NCBI RefSeq assembly: GCF_022399565.1
Contig: NZ_JAJTUT010000003.1
Coordinates: 558,001 to 622,000 of the forward strand
Length of the DNA: 64,000 bases
From: Flavobacterium algicola
Lineage (GTDB): Bacteria; Bacteroidota; Bacteroidia; Flavobacteriales; Flavobacteriaceae
Direction: 5' to 3'
The translations under genes and the position numbers were made by a program. Under the pieces are notes generated by a model, which was given only the letters and a program-made list of their open reading frames with translations, searched no databases and was not told the DNA's origin. Within the stretch, counting starts at the first letter, position 1. Each line of letters begins with the position of its first letter. Positions 9,245 through 17,051 of this stretch are shown here, in pieces.

Positions 9245-10225
9245 CGTACATCCCAAAGTTTGTCTCGCTGAAAGCGTCTCACACAAACCAATCACTTCAA
9301 AAGAGATTCCTCCGGAATGACAAACTTTACGGATTAGAATAGTTTGAACTTCATAATCAAATTTAAGTTGATCTCAAATGTAAAAGTAAAATATTCTCCC
9401 AGATGGAGTAGCATAATTTCATTTGAACTGCGTTGCAAACAATGTAATTTGCTTTTAACAGAAAGTAAGTGAAAAATAGCATTCAAATTTTAAGAAATAA
9501 ACGTACATCCCAAAGTTTGTCTCGCTGAAAGCGTCTCACACAAACCAATCACTTCAAAAGAGATTCCTCCGGAATGACAAACTTTACGGATTAGAATGGC
9601 TTGAACTTCATAATTAAATTTAAGTAGATCTCAAATGTAAACGTAAAATTTTCTCCCAGATGGAGTAGCATAATTTTATTTGAACTGCGTTGCAAACAAT
9701 GTAATTTGCTTTTAACAGAAAGTAAGTGAAAAATAACATTCAAATTTTACGAAATAAACGTGCTACCCAAAGTTTGTCTCGCTGAAAGCGTCTCACACAA
9801 ACCAATCACTTCAAAAGAGATTCCTCCGGAATGACAAGCTTTACGGATTAGAATAGCTTGAACTTCATAATTAAATTTAAGTAGATCTCAAATGTAAACG
9901 TAAAATATTCTCCCAGATGGAGTAGCAAAATTTTATTTGAACTGCGTTGCAAACAATGTAATTTGCTTTTAACAGAAAGTAAGTGAAAAATAGCATTCAA
10001 AATTTGCGAAATAAACGTGCTACCCAAAGTTTGTCTCGCTGAAAGCGTCTCACACCAACAAATCACTTCAAAAGAGATTCCTACGGAATGACAAACGTTG
10101 TGGACTAGAATGACTTGAATTGAATAATTATGATTGACTTGGGCTAAAATGAAATGTAAAATATCGCATCCTAATGCTATTTGAGCCATGTTGCAAACGA
10201 GTCATTTTACATGCAAAGGCAGGAA
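9245..10225. repeat. 257-bp tandem repeat array, three full copies plus a decayed fourth
   Basis: Unit starts at 9245, 9502, 9759 and 10016, exactly 257 bases apart. Copies 1-3 differ at only about ten positions from one another by eye; the fourth keeps its first ~90 bases and then diverges. Each unit begins CGTACATCCCAAAG or CGTGCTACCCAAAG, carries CGCTGAAAGCG and ATTCCTCCGGAAT small palindromes, and ends with GAAATAAA. No frame stays open in a gene-like way, so the array is probably non-coding. It follows directly after HerA. Confidence 0.9.
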
Positions 10226-10321
10226 GGTATTTAACCCAAAAGATTAATAGACGGTTCTTTATAAAAAAAAAACTAAAATAATACCCACTCACAGTTGCAC
10301 CATCTTAGTTTATTAACATTC

Positions 10322-10726
10322 TTAGTAACTTACTTTTGCTTTATTTTCTAACTTACCTTCTACAATTGGGTACAAGTTGTAGGTAGGATAAATTTCTGTT
10401 TTAAAAGCCTTCCATGCGGTTCTCTCAATGGCTAAATTTACTGCAGCTAATTTGGAGGCAGGAAGTTCTAACACTACCATTTGCCCAATTCCCATCACCA
10501 CATACCAATTGACTACTGAAACTCCTTCTGGGGGGAAATTTTTATAAAAGCCTTGATCGGTTCTAATCTTTTCGATCTCATTTAAATTCATGCTTTGATC
10601 GTGTTTCAAGAAAATGGTTAACAACAACTTATCATCTGCTTTTTGAGAAGCTACTGTTTCTTTATTCGATTGTGAATAACCAAGGATTTGAACTAGGAAG
10701 AGTCCGATTACGAATGCGTATTTCAT
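10322..10726 (-). CDS. Small secreted protein of unknown function
   Basis: 134 aa with a signal peptide (MKYAFVIGLFLVQILGYSQ). The mature part has the look of a dimeric alpha/beta-barrel (muconolactone-isomerase-like) fold: LLTIFLKHDQSMNLNEIEKI, then VVNWYVVMGIGQMVVLELP and an aromatic tail. I do not recognise a named family. Single gene, transcribed toward the repeat array. Confidence 0.7.
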   Translation of the reverse strand: MKYAFVIGLFLVQILGYSQSNKETVASQKADDKLLLTIFLKHDQSMNLNEIEKIRTDQGFYKNFPPEGVSVVNWYVVMGIGQMVVLELPASKLAAVNLAIERTAWKAFKTEIYPTYNLYPIVEGKLENKAKVSY

Positions 10727-10951
10727 GTTTTAATTTTTTGATTTTTTGTCATCTAGCGAATGCTTCTGTGATCTAATTTTTATAGAGAAATGGTATAATC
10801 AAAGATAAACAAACTATAATTGATTTGAAGGCTATCTACTTTTAATGTTATAATTATTACTTGTCTAATTTAGTTATTGGAGTAAGTAATTTAAGGAAGT
10901 ACTTAGATAGGAAAAGAAATTTTTAAAAAGCAGTTACTCAATCTACAGTGC

Positions 10952-10993
10952 AAAAAAAAAATCCCTAAAACTTGTTTATCAAGTAATAGGGAT
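10952..10993 (-). terminator. Terminator of the tRNA-Arg gene
   Basis: Imperfect stem ATCCCTAAAACTTG / CAAGTAATAGGGAT (10961-10993) followed, on the minus strand, by a nine-base T run. It lies just past the tRNA 3' end. Confidence 0.75.
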
Positions 10994-11001
10994 GTTTTTT
11001 G

Positions 11002-11075
11002 TGACCTTGACTGGATTCAAACCAGTAACCTCTTGAGCCGTAATCAAGTGCGCTATTCAGTTGCGCCACAAGGCC
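11002..11075 (-). tRNA. tRNA-Arg (anticodon ACG)
   Basis: The minus strand folds as a full cloverleaf: acceptor GGCCTTG/CAAGGTC, D stem GCGC/GCGC, anticodon stem CTTGA/TCAAG with loop TTACGGC (anticodon ACG, read after A34-to-inosine editing by TadA), variable AGGTT, T stem ACTGG/CCAGT. CCA is not encoded; discriminator is A73. The D loop has G18-A19 instead of G18-G19 and the T loop is TTTGAAT instead of TTCGAAT, so the G19-C56 tertiary pair is replaced by A19-U56. Confidence 0.95.
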
Positions 11076-11388
11076 ATTTTTGCAATCGTTGTAAACAACG
11101 TTGTTGCGGGTGCAAATATAGGAATAAATGTGAAATCTACAAGCCTAAAATTAAATTAAATTTCAAAAAAATAGTTAATCGAAATTATCTACTTGATTTA
11201 TAGTATTTTCCATTTAAAAAAAAGATTTAAAATTTTAAAGTCGATACTGTAAGAGTTAAACAATTTGCAAAATGCAGTCAATCTATAATCATAACGTAAT
11301 CTAAACATAAGACTTTGGATAGATAGAACAAATAAATAGTAGGTTCAGAAGCCGGATCATTATATTTTGAGCTTTTTAAGTTTTAAGA
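11076..11388. promoter_or_regulatory. tRNA-Arg promoter (minus strand) within a 313-base intergenic region
   Basis: On the minus strand a TTG (11142-11140) is followed after exactly 19 bases by TATATTTG (11120-11113), then CACCCGC and the tRNA about 38 bases further on. This is the full Bacteroidota -33/-7 pair. The rest of the region up to 11388 is A+T-rich and holds nothing else I can support. Confidence 0.8.
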
Positions 11389-11532
11389 TTATTGCTTTAC
11401 GGCTCTAGTCGTTACAAAGTAGCGATAACCAATTAGTGCTAATTGCCATTTTTTGGCTTTAGATATGTCCAAGCCTTTTTTTGTTAGGCTAGGTAATAAA
11501 AGCTTGTTGAGGTAGGCTAAAACTTGAAACAT
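11389..11532 (-). CDS. Conserved 47-aa basic protein (type often labelled SsrA-binding protein in Flavobacteria)
   Basis: Short gene, ATG at 11532, stop TAA at 11389: begins MFQVLAYLNKLLLPSLTKKG, continues LDISKAKKWQLALIGYRYF and ends VTTRAVKQ. The pattern NKLLLPS..KKGLD..KA.K.QLA..G.R..VT.RA is one I recognise from a set of ~50-aa Flavobacteriia proteins frequently annotated as SsrA-binding protein, although they lack the SmpB fold length and that name is doubtful. Basic, with one amphipathic or membrane-touching helix. Function unknown. Confidence 0.75.
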   Translation of the reverse strand: MFQVLAYLNKLLLPSLTKKGLDISKAKKWQLALIGYRYFVTTRAVKQ

Positions 11533-11647
11533 ATCATTTTTTTAGAGAAACAAAGATAGCCAAAAAAAGGAACTAATAAGCCGTTAAAATTGTGCTTCTT
11601 TAGGAGTTTTAATATCTTTTGACTTATTTTTGTATAAAAAATATAAA

Positions 11648-12250
11648 ATGCCAAAAATCACGATATTATCCTTTCTGCTGTTTTCTGTAGTTGCTCTTGC
11701 ACAAGGAAATTTCAACAAGCAAAAATCTTTAGATTTTCAAAAGTATTTGAATGAAGAGTACGCAGATGCAAGTACAAGTCCGTTGGAACCAAAAGATTTA
11801 GAGGATTTCAAGTCTCTCGATTTTTATCCTGTAAACGAATCATTTTTTGTCACTGCAAAATTCATTCGTACAAAAAAAGAAAAAGCATTCAAAATGAAAA
11901 CGTCTACTAGTAGAACACCTCTGTACGTTAAATATGGTGAGGTTCATTTTGTACTTAATGGCAAGAACTTTATGCTGAATCTGTATCGCGACATTGAACT
12001 GTCTCGAAATCAAAAGTATAAAAACGATCTGTTTTTACCTTTTTCTGACTTGACCTCGGGTGATGAAACTTACATTGGTGGTCGTTATATCGACTTAAAA
12101 ATTCCTGCGGGAGATACAATTGACATTGATTTTAATACTGCCTACAATCCATATTGTGCTTATAGCCATAAGTTTTCTTGTCCCAGAGTACCATTAGAAA
12201 ATGACTTACAAGTAAAAATTGAAGCGGGTGTCAAAAACTTCCATGATTAA
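11648..12250 (+). CDS. Secreted DUF1684-family protein
   Basis: About 200 aa from the ATG at 11648 (the TTG at 11630 adds six residues before the signal peptide). Signal peptide MPKITILSFLLFSVVALAQ. DUF1684 hallmarks follow: TPLYVKYGEVHFVLNGK, LFLPFSDLTSGDETYIGGRY, and the end block FNTAYNPYCAYSHKFSCP. Function of the family is unknown. Its stop codon shares one base with the ATG of the TatD gene, so the two are coupled. A TAnnTTTG element at 11625-11632 (TATTTTTG) is a possible promoter. Confidence 0.85.
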   Translation: MPKITILSFLLFSVVALAQGNFNKQKSLDFQKYLNEEYADASTSPLEPKDLEDFKSLDFYPVNESFFVTAKFIRTKKEKAFKMKTSTSRTPLYVKYGEVHFVLNGKNFMLNLYRDIELSRNQKYKNDLFLPFSDLTSGDETYIGGRYIDLKIPAGDTIDIDFNTAYNPYCAYSHKFSCPRVPLENDLQVKIEAGVKNFHD

Positions 12251-12912
12251 TGCTTTTTTTCAATCTTCATACACATTCGTTTACCAATCAAAGTACAGTC
12301 ATAGAACTGGTAAATCAGTATCCATGGGAATTTAATGAAATCCTACCAGTTTATTCGATTGGTATTCATCCATGGTATATCAATGAACAACGGCTTACAG
12401 CAGATTTAGCATTTATTAAAATCAAATTACAAGACACTAATTGTTTAGCATTGGGGGAGTGTGGTTTGGATAAAAAAATAGATATAGCAATGCCGATACA
12501 AGAGGATGTTTTTGAAAAACAACTGCTTTTGGCACAAGAATACAACAAACCAGTAGTACTACATTGTGTCGCTGCCTATGATGAATTGATTGCCATCAAG
12601 AACCGTCTAAAAATTACTGTTCCAATCATTATACACGGTTTTTCTAAAAGTGAACAATTAGCCAAGCAGTTGATCAATAATGATTTCTATTTGTCTTTTG
12701 GTAAGCATTTATTGCGTAATCCGGGATTGGAAAAAGTTTTTTTATCGGTACCCAATGATCGTATTTTTCTCGAAACGGATACAAGTACAGAAAACATTCA
12801 AGAGGTGTATGCAATGGCGGCAAAATACTACAGTTGCACTATAGAGGAGATGCAACAGCTAACAAGCAATAATTTTGAACTTGTTTTCAAAACGAGTCTA
12901 AGTCGAATATAA
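12250..12912 (+). CDS. TatD-family metal-dependent hydrolase/DNase
   Basis: 220 aa. TIM-barrel amidohydrolase with metal ligands in NLHTHS (HxH near the N-terminus), GIHPWY, LALGECGLDK, VLHCVAAYDE and FLETDTST. TatD enzymes are Mg-dependent 3'-5' exonucleases or related hydrolases. This copy is shorter than E. coli TatD (~260 aa) and matches the short Bacteroidota form. It overlaps the stop of the DUF1684 gene by one base. Confidence 0.85.
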   Translation: MLFFNLHTHSFTNQSTVIELVNQYPWEFNEILPVYSIGIHPWYINEQRLTADLAFIKIKLQDTNCLALGECGLDKKIDIAMPIQEDVFEKQLLLAQEYNKPVVLHCVAAYDELIAIKNRLKITVPIIIHGFSKSEQLAKQLINNDFYLSFGKHLLRNPGLEKVFLSVPNDRIFLETDTSTENIQEVYAMAAKYYSCTIEEMQQLTSNNFELVFKTSLSRI

Positions 12913-12969
12913 ATTAAAAGGGAAATCGTATTAGGACGGGATCTCATAAAACATAAAAAAAAATATAAA

Positions 12970-13683
12970 ATGGCAGAGTGGACAGAAAGAGCTGAACTTT
13001 TATTTGAGAAAGAAGGATTAGAAAAATTGCAGAATGCACATGTTTTAATAGTTGGTCTAGGTGGAGTAGGTTCTTTTGCAGCCGAATTCTTAGCAAGAGC
13101 GGGAGTAGGAAGCATGACAATTGTTGATGGTGACGTGGTTGATATTACCAACATCAACAGGCAATTGCCCGCCCTGCATTCTACTGTAGGACAACCAAAG
13201 ATAAATATTGTAGGTGATCGATTGATGGATATCAATCCGAAATTAAATCTTATACGTGTACAGGAATTTCTTTCTCCTGAACGCGCATTCGAAATTATTT
13301 CTACCGATTATGATTACGTTTTGGATTGTATTGATAGTGTAACTCCAAAACTTAATTTGATAATTGGTGCTAAGAGAAAAAGAGTGAAAATTATCTCTTG
13401 TATGGGAGCAGGTGGAAAGATGGAAGCCTCTAAAGTTAAGGTTGCAGACATAAGTAAAACAATCAACTGTTATTTTGCTAAAACTATTCGAAAAAGACTT
13501 AAAAAGGAAAATATAGACAAAGTAAAGGTGGTTTTTTCTTCTGAAATTCAGAAAGAGTCCAGTTTAAAAATGACCGACGGTACCAATTTTAAAAGATCAT
13601 TTTACGGTACAAATAGTTATATGCCTGGACTTTTTGGTCTTTACGCTGCCGAAACTGTTATTCGCTATTTAATAAAGAAATAG
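12970..13683 (+). CDS. tcdA: tRNA threonylcarbamoyladenosine dehydratase (TcdA/CsdL-like)
   Basis: 237 aa, E1-like ThiF family. ATP-binding GLGGVGS at 29-35, then VDGDVVDITNINRQLPAL with the conserved arginine, HSTVGQPK, and the TcdA-type Cys region ISCMGAGGKMEASKV. It catalyses ATP-dependent cyclisation of t6A to ct6A at position 37 of ANN-decoding tRNAs. Length and motifs fit TcdA better than MoeB or ThiF, since no zinc-binding CxxC pairs are seen. Starts 57 bases after TatD. Confidence 0.88.
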   Translation: MAEWTERAELLFEKEGLEKLQNAHVLIVGLGGVGSFAAEFLARAGVGSMTIVDGDVVDITNINRQLPALHSTVGQPKINIVGDRLMDINPKLNLIRVQEFLSPERAFEIISTDYDYVLDCIDSVTPKLNLIIGAKRKRVKIISCMGAGGKMEASKVKVADISKTINCYFAKTIRKRLKKENIDKVKVVFSSEIQKESSLKMTDGTNFKRSFYGTNSYMPGLFGLYAAETVIRYLIKK

Positions 13684-13818
13684 TCAATAGGAAGTAGTTT
13701 GTAGTTAATAAAATATCGCAACATAAGCTATAGAGATTGAAATAATAAGATTTAACTTCTTTCACTTACGTAAAGAAGAAGAAGATAAATTATAATATAT
13801 AAAACAGATAACGACAAT

Positions 13819-14475
13819 ATGATACAGACAATAATTTTTGATATGGATGGTGTAATTGTAGACACAGAACCCGTACACCGTTATGCTTATTTTCAACATT
13901 ATAAAGAATTAGGAATCGAAGTATCTGAAGATATTTATACGTCACTTACCGGACAATCAACTCGTAATACGTATCAAAAATTAAAAGATTTATTCCATCT
14001 TTCTGAAGATGTAGAGGAGATGATACAAAGAAAAAGAACCATCTTTAACGACGCTTTTGATACCAAAGAAGATTTACAACTTTTGGATGGAGTAGAGGCA
14101 TTGATAAAAGATTGCTATCAAAATGGTATGCAATTAATTTTGGCTTCGTCGGCTTCAAAGGTAACTATTGATCGTGTGTTTAATCGTTTCAAATTAGATA
14201 CCTACTTTTCACATAAGGTTAGCGGTGAAGATTTTCCACAGTCCAAACCAGATCCTGCCATTTTCTTGCATGCCGCAACACTTTCTATTGCGCCCAAAGA
14301 AAACTGTATTGTCATAGAAGATAGTACCAATGGTGTAAGGGCGGCAAAAGCTGCTGGAATCTTTTGCGTGGGTTACGACAGTACTCATTCAAACGATCAA
14401 GATTTAGCACTTGCTGATCGCGTGATAAGTCATTTTAACGAACTCAATTTTAGAGAAGTATCACAATTACAGTAG
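13819..14475 (+). CDS. HAD-superfamily hydrolase, beta-phosphoglucomutase-like
   Basis: 218 aa. HAD motif I DMDGVIVDTE (Asp 8 and Asp 10), helical cap domain (~15-90), motif II LASSAS, motif III Lys in KPDPAIF, motif IV VIEDSTNGVRAAKAAG. This is the subfamily of phosphoglucomutase/phosphatase-like enzymes. Substrate not determinable from sequence. Probably monocistronic. Confidence 0.85.
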   Translation: MIQTIIFDMDGVIVDTEPVHRYAYFQHYKELGIEVSEDIYTSLTGQSTRNTYQKLKDLFHLSEDVEEMIQRKRTIFNDAFDTKEDLQLLDGVEALIKDCYQNGMQLILASSASKVTIDRVFNRFKLDTYFSHKVSGEDFPQSKPDPAIFLHAATLSIAPKENCIVIEDSTNGVRAAKAAGIFCVGYDSTHSNDQDLALADRVISHFNELNFREVSQLQ

Positions 14476-14547
14476 TGGTTTGGGGATTATTTAACAACCC
14501 ATTACATTTGGATTTAGTACTTTTGCAAAAATAAAAAAGAGAGAAAC

Positions 14548-15390
14548 ATGAAGAATATTTTTATCGCTTTGTTAGTTGTATTTTCACAAGGTTTGGTTCA
14601 AGCACAAATTCAAACGCCACAACAGAGTCCTAGAGCTGTAATTAATCAGCAGGTGGGACTTACTGATATCGAAATTATATATTCTAGACCTTCAGCAAGA
14701 GATCGAATTGTATATGGTAATTTGGTGCCGTTTGGTAAATTATGGCGAACAGGTGCAAATGAAAATACTACAATATCTTTTAGTGATGATGTGACGATTG
14801 ATGGAAAGAAATTACCGAAAGGGAAATATGCATTATATACTATTCCAAATATTCAAAGTTGGGATGTTATTTTTTATAAAACTACAGACAATTGGGGAAC
14901 GCCAAAAACGTTTGAAGAAACGAATGTAGCTTTAAAAACAAATGTTAGAGAAAACGCTACACCAACAGCAGTTGAAACTTTTACCATTGGGATCAACGGA
15001 ATTGATCCAAATGGTGCTTCCTTAGATATGGCTTGGGAACACTCTTATGTTTCTTTAAAATTTGCAGTACCAACACAGCAAAAAGCAATAGAAAGTATCG
15101 AAAAAGTACTTGGTGGAGCTACAGGAAATGATTATTATACTGCTGCACAATATTATTTTCAATCTACTTCAGACATAAGTAAAGCGAATAGTTATATGGA
15201 AAAAGCTCTAGCGCTTACACCAGAATCGCCATTTTACTACTTAAGGTTAAAGTCATTGATCTTGGCAAAAAAAGGAGATAGAAGTGGCGCCATCGAAGCA
15301 GCAAAAGCTTCACTAGTTGCCTCAGAAAAAGCAGGGAATCAAGATTATGTAAAAATGAACAAAGACAGCATTGCTGAGTGGAGTAAATAA
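14548..15390 (+). CDS. Secreted DUF2911 protein with TPR-like tail
   Basis: 280 aa, signal peptide MKNIFIALLVVFSQGLVQAQ. DUF2911 domain (~20-170): the IIYSRPSARDR, PFGKLWRTGANENTTI and LPKGKYALYTIPN blocks. Residues ~190-275 resemble TPR helices (YYTAAQYYFQ, MEKALALTPESPFYYLRLK). Function unknown; the family is abundant in Bacteroidota. A TACTTTTG -7-like element at 14518-14525 lies about 23 bases before the ATG. Confidence 0.85.
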   Translation: MKNIFIALLVVFSQGLVQAQIQTPQQSPRAVINQQVGLTDIEIIYSRPSARDRIVYGNLVPFGKLWRTGANENTTISFSDDVTIDGKKLPKGKYALYTIPNIQSWDVIFYKTTDNWGTPKTFEETNVALKTNVRENATPTAVETFTIGINGIDPNGASLDMAWEHSYVSLKFAVPTQQKAIESIEKVLGGATGNDYYTAAQYYFQSTSDISKANSYMEKALALTPESPFYYLRLKSLILAKKGDRSGAIEAAKASLVASEKAGNQDYVKMNKDSIAEWSK

Positions 15391-15439
15391 ACACTTGAGT
15401 TCGAAAAATACGTAAATTTGATTATTAATTTGTTTTAAT

Positions 15440-15505
15440 TACGTATAAATACTTATATTTGTATTAAGTATTTATGCGTAGTAGAAGAATTAGTAATTAA
15501 ATTTG
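15440..15505 (+). promoter_or_regulatory. Promoter of the siroheme gene with two FNR-like dyads
   Basis: TACGTATAAATACTTA (15440-15455) and TAAGTATTTATGCGTA (15465-15480) are each an A(A/C)GTA-N4-TAC(G/T)T dyad (the second has one mismatch), and together form a 16-base inverted repeat around a nine-base centre. A -7 element TAAATTTG lies at 15498-15505 with no -33 TTG, as expected for an activator-dependent promoter. Confidence 0.65.
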
Positions 15506-15582
15506 AAAATAAATTGACAAAGTTTTTAAGCCAATGGTTGAATAAAGCGAGATTTATTTTCGAAATATTAAATGAAGATAAA

Positions 15583-16374
15583 ATGAATAATTCAAAAACA
15601 CCGAAGTTAACGATAGTAGGAGCAGGGCCAGGAGATGTAGAATTAATCACTGTAAAAGCGATTAAGGCTCTAGAGGTTGCAGATGTAATTTTGTACGACG
15701 CCTTGGTGAATGAAGATTTATTACAATATGCCAACGGCGCCGAAATTGTATTTGTAGGCAAGCGATTAGGTTGTCACGCTTACAGTCAAGATCAAATCAA
15801 TGAATTGATTGTGGCACTGGCACATCAGCATGGTCACGTTGTACGATTAAAAGGTGGTGATCCATTTGTATTTGGTCGTGGAAGTGAAGAGATTGAATTT
15901 GCTTATAAAAACGGCTTAGAGACGGCAATCGTTCCTGGAATCTCCTCCTCTATGGGTGTACCTGCGTTAAACGGAATTAGCTTGACTCAGCGCCAAGTTG
16001 CAGAGAGTTTCTGGGTAATTACAGGAACAACCTCTGATCATAATTTGTCAAAAGATGTTACTCTTGCTTCACAGTCAGCAGCAACCGTCGTTATCTTGAT
16101 GGGAATGCACAAACTGAGTGAAATTATAGCAGTTTACAAAGAAAATAGAACTGATGATTTACCAATCGGAATCATACAAAACGGAACTAGAGCAGACCAA
16201 AAGAAAGTGATTGGTACAATGAGTACGATCGCAGCTTTAGTAAAAGACCAACAAATTTCGTCACCGGCAATTATTGTGATCGGTGAAGTAGTTGGTAATA
16301 TTTCGAAATTGACAGACTACTTAGAAGACGAAAATATTGAGGATGAATTTGTCTATCAAAATCTAAGTTTTTAA
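15583..16374 (+). CDS. cobA: Uroporphyrinogen-III C-methyltransferase (SUMT)
   Basis: 263 aa from ATG 15583; a longer TTG-started frame from 15514 would overlap the promoter. SUMT signatures: TIVGAGPGDVELITVKA, VVRLKGGDPFVFGRGSEE, PGISSSMGVPALNGISLTQR, VILMGMHKL. It makes precorrin-2 with two SAM methylations, the first committed step to siroheme, the cofactor of NirB. No CysG-type oxidase/chelatase domain is attached. Carries the same promoter dyads as the nitrate genes, so it is probably co-regulated. Confidence 0.92.
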   Translation: MNNSKTPKLTIVGAGPGDVELITVKAIKALEVADVILYDALVNEDLLQYANGAEIVFVGKRLGCHAYSQDQINELIVALAHQHGHVVRLKGGDPFVFGRGSEEIEFAYKNGLETAIVPGISSSMGVPALNGISLTQRQVAESFWVITGTTSDHNLSKDVTLASQSAATVVILMGMHKLSEIIAVYKENRTDDLPIGIIQNGTRADQKKVIGTMSTIAALVKDQQISSPAIIVIGEVVGNISKLTDYLEDENIEDEFVYQNLSF

Positions 16375-16395
16375 TCTAAGTAATATCATAGTACA

Positions 16396-16426
16396 AAAAA
16401 AAACAGCTCTCGAGCTGTTTTTTTTT
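16396..16426. terminator. Bidirectional terminator between convergent genes
   Basis: AAAAACAGCTC / GAGCTGTTTTT hairpin with A-run before and T-run after; serves SUMT (+) and the thioesterase (-). Confidence 0.85.
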
Positions 16427-16484
16427 TGTGATTATAAATCTAGTCTAGATAAAAGTAAATTTATTGTTTGAGAATGAGCTGCTA

Positions 16485-17033
16485 TTAATGCAACTCTACC
16501 TTGATATTGTATTTTTTTGAATTTAAAATTGAGTCAATAGAGCTGAAGGTTGCAACATTTTTTTGATCTTCTTTTGCTTTTTTCATTTCAATTTGGCGCA
16601 AGCAATTTTGAAAACGAGTTACTTCTTTTAAACTAGTTAATATCAATCCTGGTACAAGAGAAGTTTTGCCTTCGTTGTCTTTTGAAACCATCGTAAAATA
16701 GGACGAGTTACAGTGTTTGATTACTCCTGTCTGAATATTTTCTGCTTCTACACGAATACCAACAATCATTGATGTTCTCCCTACATAATTTACACTGGCC
16801 TTCATACTTACCAATTCACCCACTTCGATAGGCATCAAAAAATTGACAGTATCGACAGAAGCAGTTACACAGTAATTTCCGCAAAATTTTGAAGCACAAG
16901 CAAAGGCAATTTGGTCCATAAGAGATAGAATATAACCTCCATGAATTTTACCACTAAAGTTGGTATGAGACGGCAACATTAATTCGGATATCGTGATGTG
17001 CGATGAGCTTACTGTTTTAAAAGTTGTATTCAT
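16485..17033 (-). CDS. Acyl-CoA thioesterase, hotdog fold
   Basis: 182 aa. One hotdog domain of the acyl-CoA thioester hydrolase (YciA/BACH) type: FSGKIHGGYILSLMDQIAFA with the likely catalytic Asp 40, ASVDTVNFLMPIEVGE, and HCNSSYFTMVSKD. Hydrolyses acyl-CoA to fatty acid and CoA. About 20 bases separate it from the rubredoxin/NirA-like gene, so it may be read through from the nitrate region although no functional link is evident. Confidence 0.85.
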   Translation of the reverse strand: MNTTFKTVSSSHITISELMLPSHTNFSGKIHGGYILSLMDQIAFACASKFCGNYCVTASVDTVNFLMPIEVGELVSMKASVNYVGRTSMIVGIRVEAENIQTGVIKHCNSSYFTMVSKDNEGKTSLVPGLILTSLKEVTRFQNCLRQIEMKKAKEDQKNVATFSSIDSILNSKKYNIKVELH

Positions 17034-17051
17034 GTATGGGTTCTTAAATTT

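Noticed and set aside
9041..9295. Reverse-strand open frame of 84 codons at the edge of the array
   Set aside because: Part is repeat sequence, the rest low-complexity; no start signal or family.
9848..10189. Reverse-strand open frame of 113 codons within the repeats
   Set aside because: It simply reads across the 257-bp unit; the same frame is broken in other copies and the peptide has no protein-like pattern.
9245..10225. CRISPR array
   Set aside because: Unit is 257 bases with no short repeat/variable spacer alternation, and no cas genes are present.
11002..11075. tRNA-Arg as integration site for the SIR2-HerA insert
   Set aside because: The gene is ~2 kb away and I found no second copy of its 3' end flanking 5340-10320, nor an integrase.
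15391..15582. Cobalamin or SAM riboswitch before SUMT
   Set aside because: No conserved riboswitch core is seen; the only structure is the inverted pair of dyads.
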